A DNA stretch of 64,000 bases, taken from Elephas maximus indicus (taxonomy: Eukaryota; Chordata; Mammalia; Proboscidea; Elephantidae). Of this stretch, positions 24,841 to 35,041 are shown piece after piece (position 1 is the stretch's first letter; each line of letters starts with the position of its first letter). The position numbers and the translations under genes were made by a program. Under the pieces are notes generated by a model. The model saw only the letters and a program-made list of their open reading frames with translations. It ran no database searches and was not told where the DNA came from. The stretch is from assembly GCF_024166365.1 (NCBI RefSeq), contig NC_064820.1, positions 49,267,501 to 49,331,500 on the forward strand, written 5' to 3'.

Positions 24841-24919
24841 CATTCTAAATTGCTAACTATCCAACAGAAACCCCTAGGTCATAGTTTATGTTTCTGTTCT
24901 CATTAATGCAAAGAGAATG
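24841..24919 (-). promoter_or_regulatory. SECIS element 1 of SELENOP (form 2-like)
   Basis: On the minus strand ATGA (24903-24900) is followed by stem AACAGAAAC (24898-24890), a large apical loop with AAA, and stem GTTTCTGTT (24871-24863), then GGAT supplying the GA side of the quartet. Helix I pairs CATTCT and TTGC with GCAA and AGAATG. The larger loop suits a form 2 SECIS. SELENOP is the known vertebrate gene with two SECIS elements. Confidence 0.9.
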
Positions 24920-25125
24920 CTGGAAAAAGAAGAAGAAAGACATATTGACCAAATGCTGCAATCACCTTTCAATTGCCTTGTAATAACCAAATATGGCCTG
25001 GGTCAAAATTTCTGTGACATAAATTTTAAAATTTGAAAGCCAATATTGTAGATTTCTCCATGTTTGCACAAATCCAACTTCTATTTTTGATCACCATTTA
25101 CTAGGTAGCTTATAAAAATGCTAGA

Positions 25126-25131
25126 AATAAA
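25126..25131 (+). promoter_or_regulatory. Candidate CCDC152 poly(A) signal
   Basis: A canonical AATAAA with a downstream GT-rich element at 25132-25150. Confidence 0.6.
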
Positions 25132-25175
25132 GTTGTGTCCAGATTGATGTGGGGAGTATACCCTATTTAAAATAT

Positions 25176-25793
25176 TTAGTTTGAAGGTCATTTTCACATT
25201 TCTGCCTTATTTTTTCAGCTTCAGTTGGTGCTAGCACCTGTGGGCTTAAGCTGCTGACTTGCCTGTCAGGCAGCTGGAGGCAGACGTCACTGACAAGATT
25301 CAATGACGTTCTCCTCTGCCAGAAGTCCCTGTCAGCTACATAAAGATGGGAGGTTTTCTCTACACTGTCAGGTGATTGCGGGCCCTGTTTTTTCAAATAT
25401 CAGATGTCGACAATGGCAGCATCAGCTACTAGGAGCTAATTCTGAATCTTTGGGCAACTGTCAGAGTAATTGATTTATGCATCCCTTTCGTCAGAGTTTC
25501 TTTTGTGGAAGGGAAGGTTGTAAACCTTCACTTCCTGGCATATCTCAGCTCTCTGGGTGACCCTGTCTTTGAGGGCCCTTGTGCTTATGGTGGTGATGAA
25601 GGCCTGGAGGAGGGGAATGCTGAGGAGCCTCTGGGTCACCAGGTTGCTGATTCTCTGAATGCTGATGGTTCCCAAGATGCTGGTGCCCATGGCTGTGATG
25701 ATGACTATGATGGTGATGTGGCTTAGAGGCCTCAGCTGTGTCTTCCACATTAACCGAAGATACTTTTTTACAGAAGTCTTCATCTTCAGGAGT
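25176..25793 (-). CDS. SELENOP: SELENOP exon 5: His-rich and selenocysteine-rich C-terminal domain
   Basis: The acceptor ttctag lies just above 25793, and the exon encodes 205 residues to TAA at 25176-25178. Two His-rich blocks (residues about 204-217, HHHHSHHHSHGHQH, and 244-250, HHHHKHK) are the metal/heparin-binding region. Twelve in-frame UGAs follow, at residues 261, 279, 289, 302, 320, 332, 347, 354, 369, 371, 378 and 380, read as selenocysteine through the two SECIS elements. The last nine match the human Sec positions with a +2 offset. Residues 261, 279 and 289 are extra: I recall Arg, Cys and Cys in human. The protein ends UKUPSN, close to the human end. This domain carries selenium in plasma to tissues via LRP2/LRP8 (family knowledge). 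Gene finders that treat TGA as stop will split or lose this exon. Confidence 0.96.
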
Positions 25794-28525
25794 CTAGAAC
25801 AAATGTATAAATCACTTATCAAATTATAAATTTAGCAGGAATGCATGAAAAAATAATTGGTAGAACTAACATAATATGAAATTCCAACTAGTTACTAATA
25901 TTGAGCTGGCTGTTTTTTTCCCTACCACCATACTAATGAGAAAAGAATATTATGTCAGTCTCAACAGCTAGACTCTCTATTCAAGTTTGGTTCGTACCTA
26001 CAGCTAATTATAAAGTGTTTCTTGTTCAAAGTTCACATTTAATCAAAAAATCTTAAAGCATTTCTCAAATGAACTAATGTTACTCTTTTACAAATAGTTA
26101 AAATAGGGTATCATACAATTAAACTTATTCAACAACAGAATTCAAATTTTCCTTTACTTATCAAGAACGTCTAAATCTCCAAAAATTCTAAAGAGGAATT
26201 TGAGAGCTGTATGAGACTTAAGGCGCCATGGTGGCACAGTGGTTAAGAACTCAGGTTGCTAACCAAAAGGTTGGCAGTTCAAATCCACTAGTCACTCCTT
26301 GGAACTCCTAGGGAACAGTTCTACTCTGTCCTATGGGTTTCTGTGAGTCGGAATTCAACTCGACGGCAGGGGGTAAGAGGGTTAAAGAGAAAGCCACACT
26401 TCTGCAATTTATATCTGCAGAAGCAAAACTTGTTAAAAGATAAACTTGTTAAAAGAACTTAGATTGCAGGAAAGGCAAACAAATTTCATACCCTAAAGTC
26501 AGTTGATCTACATGGAACTTTTCACACCTGTGTCAACAGTGCATCTAATCTAGTGCTATATTCTGAAGCAAAGTAATTTCTCACTGATAATTCAAAAATG
26601 CCAATAAATTCTGCTAAAAACTAGTAGTTTCTCGTCCCTCAGACTACGCCAGCAGAAGTTTTGAACTTCACCAAAGTTAATGTGTCCCTGCTGTAGTGCT
26701 GTCAGCCGAAAAAAGCCTTTTACTGCCTGTTTCCCATTGACCATAATATTCCATTCTGCGTGACTGGTCTTTAATTTAGTGAGAGTCTTGCTCTATTGTT
26801 TCGTAGCACCCATAGCTCATAGACTCAAATTCTATCAATAGAGCAATGTAATACTGAACCTCAACTAAGCTGATTTGTAAATAAAATTACAAAACCAATT
26901 TCAGAAACTGAAAACTCATTAAACAGTATGGTTTGATATTTCAGAGGTTTTGAGTATTTTGTAAGTTCCATTGGGTTATTAGCATACAGCTACTAAGTAG
27001 TCCATTTCTTGGTTATTTCTGAATTACTTCTCAATAAGAACTTAATATTTTATTATAAGCTTAAAAATAATTTGATAAACATTTAAAATATAGTGTGAAA
27101 TGTTCTAAACGTTCAGTGATTAAACAACACAGATAGCTGTAGCAGTGTAGTTTTGTAAAACCAATTACTATATTTTATTGATTCTAAGAAGCACATTTTT
27201 TTCACATTTTAATTATCTCTAAAATCAGGATACACCCTACTATTGATAGTGTTTTAGCATTGTGTCCTACTTTAATTGGCACGATTTTTCTTTTTAGTAC
27301 ATAAAATACCATTTCATATAATCGATGGCATCTTAGATATGATAAAATAGAAAAACCTCAATTTGATGTGGCATATCAGATACAGATAGGATATTATTCC
27401 TATTTACAGAGGATTTATAAATTTTAAGCATATTACAGGAAATGTTTCTACTCTGTTTTAGTATAACTAGGTATGTTTTTAACTATTGGACCTTTACAAG
27501 AATGTGAGATTCAGAAATAATTCCAAGATGTGAGGAAATCAATATTGAGCATTTACTATAGGTTCGACATTGAGTTGGTACTTTATTTGATTACCTCATG
27601 CTCCTCATCTTTAAAAGAAGTAAAATAATCCTTACTATAAAGATTAAAATACAAAAAAGAGATGACTAAAGTAACTAATTTGTGCTCCTTAACAACTAAA
27701 TTAATTAAATGATTCATTAAAATTTGAGGTGAATTTCTTCAGAACTAGAAAAAATCTGAAAGAAGTACAGCTCACAAATAAAACTCAGAATCATTTTTAA
27801 ACATGAGTTAAAATTTAGCCAATCTCTTCTACCAAGGAAATACTGTTTGGTATTTTTCTTTTCAATATGAGAAGGAAAAAAAAGTCTAGTTAATACACAT
27901 TAAAGTCAATTCTTTGAGTACTTTTTTTATAAATGATATTTAAATATAGTGCTTCTCATGACAAGGAATAGATATTCTCATAGTTGTTAGAAAACAAATA
28001 CCAGCAACAAGTAGGTAACTTATTCCATTTTGAAATAAATTCCAACTACAGAGTGGGCAGACAGAGTAAAGACTTCACAGCACAACTCTTAGGTTTCCAT
28101 CTTTGATAAATTAAGTAGTTACTGGCTTCCATTTCCATTGCAGGAAACTCCATGGGTAAGCTGTTCTATCACTATGCTCTTGTGAACATGTTCAATTTAT
28201 TACAAAACCGTTTTATATTGACTGAATTCTTTGAGCACTTATACTCATGCAACATCATTTGATAGTAGCTGAAATATACAATCTATATTGATTTTTATTT
28301 TTAAAAATTCTTGTAGACAAAAGCAACAATATGAACCTTGAAAAAATGTCTTGAAGTATATGTTACATAACAGGAAATGTAATTATAAAAATAACTTTTG
28401 TATTTTCTTTTTAGTACACCAACAGAAACATTGATTAGATAAATGGTCATGAAAGAGTAACTTATTTAGATAGTTCTTAAAATATTTCCTCTTTTCTACC
28501 ATTAAGAATAATTTTTTAAAAATAC
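25794..28525 (-). other. SELENOP: SELENOP intron 4
   Basis: A 2.7-kb AT-rich intron with gt (28525-28524) and ag (25795-25794) ends. Apart from the AfroSINE at 26220-26372 I see no gene or clear repeat in it. Confidence 0.8.
26220..26372 (+). mobile_element. AfroSINE in SELENOP intron 4
   Basis: Plus-orientation copy (ggcgccatggtggcacagtg head, cagttcaaatcc B box, ctctgtcctatgggtttc body), antisense to the SELENOP transcript. Confidence 0.88.
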
Positions 28526-28643
28526 CATGAGAGAGCAGTTTCCACATTTCTCTTCACAGTAAACAATTTTAATGGCAGCTTCTACATATGGAAAAGTTAG
28601 AAAGGAGTAAGGCAGACCAAGATGATATACAAGACGGCCACAT
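28526..28643 (-). CDS. SELENOP: SELENOP exon 4
   Basis: The exon is 118 nt, acceptor tttttag and donor gtattt. One base completes Arg139, then 39 codons read CGRLVYHLGLPYSFLTFPYV and on through YCEEKCGNCSLM. This is the end of the thioredoxin-like N-terminal domain. The NCS at residues 174-176 matches a known N-glycosylation position. It ends on a complete codon and exon 5 continues in phase 0. Confidence 0.95.
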
Positions 28644-28766
28644 CTAAAAAAAAAAGAACAAATACATCATTACAATATTTTCTGTATCATAATCCTACTC
28701 AAGAACTGTCTAGGGCCACTCCTGGAGGTCACCTTTGAGCCAAATAATGGATTGGCTTATAAAATA

Positions 28767-28933
28767 AGGGAAACCCTGGTGGTGTAGTAGTTAAGTGCTA
28801 TGACCGCTAACCCAGAGGTTGTAGTCTGAATCCACCAGGCACTCCTTGGAAACTCTATGGGGCAGTTCTACTCTGTCCTATAGGGTCACATAGAGTCGGA
28901 ATCAACTCGACAGCAGTAGGTTTGGTTTTTTAG
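28767..28933 (+). mobile_element. AfroSINE in SELENOP intron 3
   Basis: Full short-form copy (gggaaaccctggtggtgtag head; tail gtaggtttggttttttagg). Confidence 0.9.
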
Positions 28934-28959
28934 GTTTATAAAATAAATAATGTTACGCA

Positions 28960-29215
28960 TGAGTACTGCAATCCCTTAAACAGTCAACTATATGAGACCA
29001 AACAGTCAACATTTACCAAAAAGCAAAGATGAGAGGGCAGGGAGGGGCAGGGAAGTTAGAGCAATGGAAACAGAAAAAGCAGAATGGAAATAATGAGAAT
29101 GCTGACACATTGTGAAAATTGGAACCAATGCCATGGAACAACTTGTGTAAGAATTATTAAACGGGAACCTAATTTGCTGTGTAAACTTTCACCTGAAACA
29201 CAATAAAATATTAAA
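28960..29215 (+). mobile_element. Probable L1 3' end
   Basis: The stretch ends gtgtaaactttcacctgaaa, then an A-rich tail, in the style of L1 3' ends such as 12150-12790. The assignment is tentative. Confidence 0.5.
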
Positions 29216-30395
29216 AAAAGAACTGTGTCTGATGGATATTATAGGCTTAATCTTATATCTTCAGTAAATTTCCTTAGATAAGGTCTACAGAAGAGCTCCT
29301 TGATGTGCATGCCAAGTAATGTCATGGCAAGACTACAATGAGTCTAATGATAGCATTTTGAAATGTTATAGATATGTAACCCTGAATAGTATTGAAAATG
29401 TGTAGTATAGTCGTCGTTACCTGGTCAAATACAATTTTGTAATTCGCAATGGGTTTATGTAAATTCTACCAATGCCCAAACCACTGCCTTATCATAGACT
29501 AGGCCTGGAAATCACATCAGCTTTTCATAACTGCTTACAGCAGCACTGTCAAATTCCACACAACATAACGAAAAGATCATCAAGCCCTGGTCAGTAGCCC
29601 ATTTATTTAAAAATTTGTCTGATGCAACAAAAATTTCAGTACAACTAAGGAAGTGGAATTATAACACTTGGGATTCTCAGAAATGGCAGGGTTGAAATGT
29701 CCTGCTTGCCCACATTTTACACAGTATATGCTATTTCATGTGGCTATCAAAGAGTTATACTTTACAACTGACTAAATTAGAAGTTTGGAGGCCTAAAAGA
29801 ATGAAATGTAATGTTAAGAAATATTTAGGGAAAGACCAAGTAGGGCTTAGGCCTAGGCAGAGTCTGGCCCACCATCTCTAAGAACCAAAAGAAGATAGAG
29901 CACCAACTAGGAATGTTTGTAATAGCAGATAATGTAGGCACTGAGGTTCCCTTGAAATATGAATGTTTTATTTGCTCATGTAATCAAAAGCAGATTATGC
30001 CTAAATGATTAACACATTTTACAGTTAAAAAAGTCATGTATGTAACCTTTAAATTATACATTATAGACAAGCCAAGTGTCGTTCATCTTCAAAATACTTG
30101 GATTAAAATTATATATGAAATACAAATTCTTTTTATTTAATCAGAATGCCAATTTGCAGGGGAAAAATACAGTCAGTTTTCCGATTTCCCTACTGGAATG
30201 AACTCTTTTTCATGCTTTACTTTCAAGAAAGTCATTTCAAAAATATTAAAACCATACATTTTAATGGGCTCATTTTGAAACTGCATATTTGGTAATAAAA
30301 CAAAAGCAGATGTCATTTCAAATCACTCACCAGTTAGTTAAATACAAAGCAAGTATCTTTTAATTGTGTGTGTGTGTGAGAGGGAAAGTACACAC

Positions 30396-30608
30396 CTATC
30401 ATATATGAGGAAGTCATCTTTGTTTCCATTTAAGAGAGTCCAGACATCCGTTTGATTTTCTTCTTGTTGATAAACAGGAATATGCTCTGAAACCTTATTT
30501 TTAAGATGTATGTATTTTAATCGAGAATTGAGGTCTTGATGATTAACAATGACATAGGAGACATTAGAATAGCCTTCTTTTTCCAGTTTTACTCGCAGGT
30601 CTTCCAAT
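30396..30608 (-). CDS. SELENOP: SELENOP exon 3
   Basis: The exon is 213 nt, acceptor attttag and donor gtgtgt. It encodes residues 68-139 (LEDLRVKLEKEGYSNVSYVI, then the highly conserved SEHIPVYQQEENQTDVWTLL). Part of the thioredoxin-like fold. N-glycosylation sequons are at Asn83 (NVS) and Asn119 (NQT), matching known human sites. A TG/GA-rich stretch lies beside the donor at 30366-30384. Confidence 0.97.
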
Positions 30609-31356
30609 CTAAAATATTTGGGGGGAAATACATAAAATGAATATTTTTAACTTTATTAGTGGTTTATTTTCTCTTCTTCCTCACTCTCTATTTCTTTCTC
30701 TATATGAGACTCTCTTACCATTTTTGATTTACCCATACTTCTTCTTTATATTGTTGTAAGATTCTAAAACTTCCATTTTTTAAGTTATTTATTGAATACT
30801 TGTGCTCAGTTAAAACTTTATGTTAAATGCATACACATACATTAGCTCATTTAGTCTTTTAATTAATCCTATGAAGTGTATATTTTTTCCCATCTTATAT
30901 ATACAGAGAATTCTACCCAATAAATCTAGTAAATAACCCCACAAATATTTTTGTTATATTTGTTCTATTTTTTTAATATATATTTACTAAATGACCCAAG
31001 GCTTTTTGTGGCATGTCTAGTGTTTATTCTATCTGGCAAAGCATTCTTTTTCTCTGTTTCCTATATTGAAATAATCGATTATTTTTCAGGAATACATTTC
31101 TTCATTGCACAAGTAACACATATTTAGTAGAAAATTATAAAATATAGGTACATAAGAAGAAAAATGTTCATAAGCCAGGAAAACCACTGTAAACATTTTG
31201 GTGTATATCCTCTAGTCTTATTTCTTCTGGCAGGTTCTTTGCAAACAGGTATAGTTTTTTCTAAAAATGTGATTTAATGAATGTATCTCTTCAGTTTTTA
31301 TTTATTTATTCACTTTCCCCTCTGAGAAAGCTTAGACCACAGAAAGACTCTCTTAC

Positions 31357-31572
31357 CTAGATGCCTGCAGAATGCACAGGTATCAGCTGGCTTGAAGAAG
31401 AGCAACCACGGTCACTGAACCAATTGAGTTTAGCATTGGGTCTTCTTCCCTTATTTTCCAGGCTGGGGGTTGCTTACAAAAGGAGCTTTGCACCTGGCTC
31501 TCTGTACCTCCCCAAGGGAGGAGACAGAGAGCCAGGGCAAGCCCCAGGCTTCTCCACATTGCTGGGATTGTC
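31357..31572 (-). CDS. SELENOP: SELENOP exon 2: start codon, signal peptide and UxxC redox motif
   Basis: The acceptor cag sits just above 31572. Fourteen bases of 5' UTR precede ATG at 31559-31557, and the donor is gtaaga. Residues 1-19 (MWRSLGLALALCLLPWGGT) are a signal peptide. Residues 58-62 read SUYLC: the UGA at 31385-31383 (residue 59) is the redox-active selenocysteine of the thioredoxin-like domain, equivalent to human Sec59 (Sec40 in the mature protein). The human asparagine sequon near residue 46 (NGS) is IGS here. The start is fixed by the signal peptide and by agreement with the human N-terminus. The coding total over exons 2-5 is 1152 nt, giving 383 residues, against 381 in human. 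The product is a secreted hepatic selenium-transport glycoprotein. Confidence 0.96.
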
Positions 31573-32469
31573 CTGTAAAAGAAGACATCTTCACAGGTAT
31601 GTCAGCACTATGGATTTCCATAAATCCAGCAGGTATGATTATACTTCCTATAAATACCCAGCCCATGGATTCTCTGTCCATGTTGTTGCGCCTCCCTGCA
31701 CTAAATCTTCCTATAACGGGGAAAGTATTAGCCAGAGGCAAAGGAGTTGTCAAAGTACCTCTTATCTGTCTGGGTTAGCAAGGTATTTTAGAAAAGCACC
31801 CCATGGAAATTCGTCTGATGAGGCAGCCAAGTACTTCCTTAAGAGAAGACACTTGTTTAGAAAAATACTGAAGACTCTGGGCTCTGTAACCAAGTAACAT
31901 TCTCCAAATACAATCTGACTTTGATTTGAGACACTAAGTTCTGACTCCTTCTTTCTGTCCTCTTCTGTCAATCTACGGAAAAAAAACTACGGAAGGAAGG
32001 GGTAAACAGGGGACTCTGCACAGTAATGAAAAGAGTCAGAAACAGAATCCAGGAGGGAGGGACATGACAGGGAAGACGGTATACCAGCATGAATGGGACT
32101 CACACTGAACCCTTAGCTCTTCAGATTCAACCCTTCTGTATTTGTAAATCTCTGAGTATGGCTCCCCGTTGCTCCTTTTATTCCTCGAAGTCTAGCTTTA
32201 CGTTAACATTAAAGTATTTAAATCTCTTCAGATATAAAACTTCCTGCCATAATGTTAGGTATCACCCCCAAGATTATGATCAAGGCAGGGAGAAACCTGA
32301 CAGAGGAGAAATATCACAAATCACTGTCCCATGTGCCATTTAAGACTCACTGCAATCCACACTTGATTGGTCTGTTTTTGATGACAACTATTTTCCAGAA
32401 GTTCCTGTGATGAGATGGCACATTCTTGGGTAAAATATGCCTCCTCTGAATGAGGAAGGTAAAAGGTTA

Positions 32470-32812
32470 GATGTTAGTTGTCATCAAGTCAACTTCGACT
32501 CATGGTTCCCTTATGTATAACAAAAGGAAACCTTGCCTGGTTCTGTACCATCTTCATGATTGTTGGTATGCTCAAGCCCATTGTTGTGGCCTCCCAGCAC
32601 TACAGCAGACAATATTCTGTTGTGATCCTTAAGATTTTCAATGGTTAATTTTCAGAAGTCGATTGACAGGCCTTTCTTCCTAGTCTGTCTTAGTCTGGAA
32701 GCTCCACTAAAACCTGTCCATCAGGGTGACCCTGTTGATATCTGAAATACTGACGGCATAACTTCTAGCATCACAGCAACACAAAAGCCACCACAGCACA
32801 ACAAACTGACAG
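32470..32812 (-). mobile_element. Long tRNA/RTE-type SINE (AfroSINE relative)
   Basis: It starts with a reversed RTE-like tail (ttgtcatcaagtcaacttcg) and runs through a block shared with the RTE 5' leader (agtctgtcttagtctggaag) to acaacaaactgacaggc. It lies in SELENOP intron 1. Confidence 0.65.
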
Positions 32813-33427
32813 GCTAAATGCCTGTCTAAACAGGTACCTGGAAGATACCTGACAAACTAAAGGTTAGATACCAAACCAGCAGTACCCCCAGAACTAGGGC
32901 TAGCTCTCTCAGCAAACAGGTACAAATAGAAGAGGTGAACTGGAGAGATGTGGTGAAAAAAGAGCACACTCCCCAGAGGTAAGCAGAGGAAGGAAAAACC
33001 ACACAGACATGCCAGCCTCATTTTGAAGTAACAGTGTAAAAAAACATCAGGACAAAATTCCAGAATTAGGAAGCTGGTGCATTTTCAGGCACTGAAAAAG
33101 CTAAAACATTTGGGGGGGAGGGAGGGAGGGCAATGGAGTGGACTAATGATATGTTACTTCGATTAAGCCCAGAATTAAGAGGAGAGTAGAAAAGTTAAAA
33201 TCAGATCGATTTAGATTCAAAATTCCTACCTATATAGGATATTTATGACAGCCTAACTAAAAGGGGGGGAGAATAAGTTAAATGACTTATTAAGGCCAAC
33301 CCAATTATCCTGATATTTTTTTTAAGTCTAATATTTAAAAAAGAAGAAGCTATAGCTGGACTAAATCTAAGAAATTTCTTTAGGACAGTATTTATATTAG
33401 TGATACAATTATTATTATACCTGCCAC

Positions 33428-33650
33428 TTGCTGAGCATTTATAGAGCCATATGCAGGCAATGCTAAGCACTTTTATATATTACGCCAGTTGGTCACAACT
33501 ATGTGGCCATTATCCCCTTTTGCAGTTGAGGAAACAATGGCTAACAGAGTCTAGGCATCTTGCCCAGGTCCACACAGGTAGTAAGTCACCAGAGAGACTA
33601 GATTCAAACCAGTTCTGGTAAATTCAAACATGACCTCTTAGCCACTGGGA
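33428..33650 (+). mobile_element. MIR fragment
   Basis: Typical MIR core: tgctgagcatttatagagcc, then ttgcagttgaggaaacaatg. Ancient SINE in SELENOP intron 1. Confidence 0.7.
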
Positions 33651-34900
33651 AATACATTGATTTTTTTAGGTAGGTCACCTTGAAATAACTTTAGCAGCCA
33701 GTTTTTCTGTTTTTTGTTGTTGTTGTTGTTTGTTTTTCCCCTACGATGGCAAAAAGAACATTAAAAAAAAAATTGCAACTGTTTTAATACTAAAATGACT
33801 GAAATTTCTCTATTTTTTAGTGTATAAATTCACTAGTTATAGAACCTTCAACATAAAGTCTGTCTCGTGCCCTCACTTTACCACATAGCAAAGAGTTCTA
33901 ACTGGCTAACTGGTGAATTTAAATGACAGGCTATTTCACGCATTTCCCTCATGTGATTTTTTGATGAAAAAATAACTAAAGCCATTGGCAGAGGTAGTCA
34001 CTTTGTTGTTTTGTTGGGTTTTTTTAAGATCATTTATTATACAATAAACTTTTGATTAGAATTATAGCTACATAATGAAGATAACAAAATTAGATTTACT
34101 GGAAACTGATCCAATAACAATTGAAAGTTAGTTGGGAACTTCACTCATCTCACCACTTTTCTATCACAAAACCTAGTTTTGTTGGCTCCACACAGACTTA
34201 AAAAATGCTCCATTAGAAGGCAGGAAATTCAGAAGCTTTCTCCATTTCTTCCCTGAACTTCAGACATCTGAGATTCTTTCCTTTTTCACCTGAAAGCACC
34301 CACTTACCACTTAAATTGCAAAACGTTGCATTTAATCCCAGACCACATGATTCTCACATTTTTTTTTTCAGGGCGACAACTTATGCCTTATGAAAAAATC
34401 TGCTCTCCCCCACTTCCCACCCCTTTTTGTTTTTGGAACCACTCACACAGTATCCCTGGACATTTCCATGCCACTGTAGAATCGTCACATTTCAATTTCT
34501 GCCTTCATATCCATGGGGCTATTTTTTCCTTTACAGTTCTCACTCTATTTCAGTCTGAGCATGTAGTATTGCCTAGGTAACAATCACAACCTTTTGCCAG
34601 CCAAAGTGTTACGTTTCTCCAGCCTTCCCTGCTCCCACCGTCATCACCCTAAACTTGCAGAAAAGGCAGAGCAGAATCAACGAGAACTAATATGTCCACT
34701 ACAGAACTTCACCCACCACAGTCAACCTCAGACTTTGGTTCTCTTTCTTTCTATTGCTTTCCTTATTTCCTTTAGCTGCCTTTTCTTTTCTTTCCTTTTT
34801 TAAACTAGTCTAAGGAAAGAAACATTTTATCAGACTCAAAAACAAAATATTTACCAAGCCCTGAAAGAATCAAGTATGAAAAAATAAAGTTCCTACTTAC

Positions 34901-34953
34901 AAAACCCCTTCCAACGCATCTGCTTCCTTTCTCTTTGCTCAGCTGCACAGCTC
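34901..34953 (-). other. SELENOP: SELENOP exon 1 (noncoding)
   Basis: The 3' end is set by donor gtaagt (34900-34895) after ggggtttt. The 5' end is estimated from the TATA box at 34978-34985, giving a start about 25-30 bp downstream. There is no ATG with a long frame in it, and translation starts in exon 2. Confidence 0.75.
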
Positions 34954-34977
34954 CACAAAGCCCCAGCGAAGCTCTGG

Positions 34978-35027
34978 TATTTATAGTGCTGTTGTTTACC
35001 TCAGCCCCAGCTGCAGTCCAAAGTTCA
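34978..35027 (-). promoter_or_regulatory. SELENOP: SELENOP core promoter: TATA, FOXO and HNF4 sites
   Basis: On the minus strand TATAAATA is at 34985-34978, GTAAACAA (a perfect FOXO core) at 34999-34992, and TGAACTTTGGAC (HNF4-type half-sites) at 35027-35016. FOXO1 and HNF4-alpha driving hepatic SELENOP transcription, repressed by insulin, is established for human and rodent, and the order and tight spacing here fit that model. Confidence 0.85.
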
Positions 35028-35041
35028 GTGCTCAGGATAGC

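Larger units (their letters stand above)
24199..25150 (+). other. CCDC152: Inferred CCDC152 3' UTR, antisense to SELENOP 3' UTR
   Basis: The next strong plus-strand poly(A) signal after the stop is AATAAA at 25126-25131, followed by a GT-rich stretch (gttgtgtcc). Weaker ATTAAA variants are at about 24602 and 24763. If 25126 is used, the 3' UTR is about 950 nt and complementary to both SELENOP SECIS elements, stopping just short of the SELENOP stop codon at 25176. The end point is inference. Confidence 0.6.

Noticed and set aside
25163..25396. 77-residue minus-strand frame starting MKKQGPQSPD
   Set aside because: It is a shifted frame through SELENOP exon 5. The true frame contains in-frame UGAs that match known Sec positions.
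25505..25726. Plus-strand open frame opposite the His-rich region
   Set aside because: Repetitive CAT/CAC codons on the minus strand give an acidic antisense frame by composition. No independent evidence.
25176..31559. SELENOP as a pseudogene because of many stop codons
   Set aside because: All internal stops are TGA, they coincide with known Sec positions, splice sites are intact and both SECIS elements are present.
31361..31897. 178-residue plus-strand open frame
   Set aside because: It lies antisense over SELENOP exon 2 and adjacent intron. It has no recognised similarity and is a shadow of the real exon.
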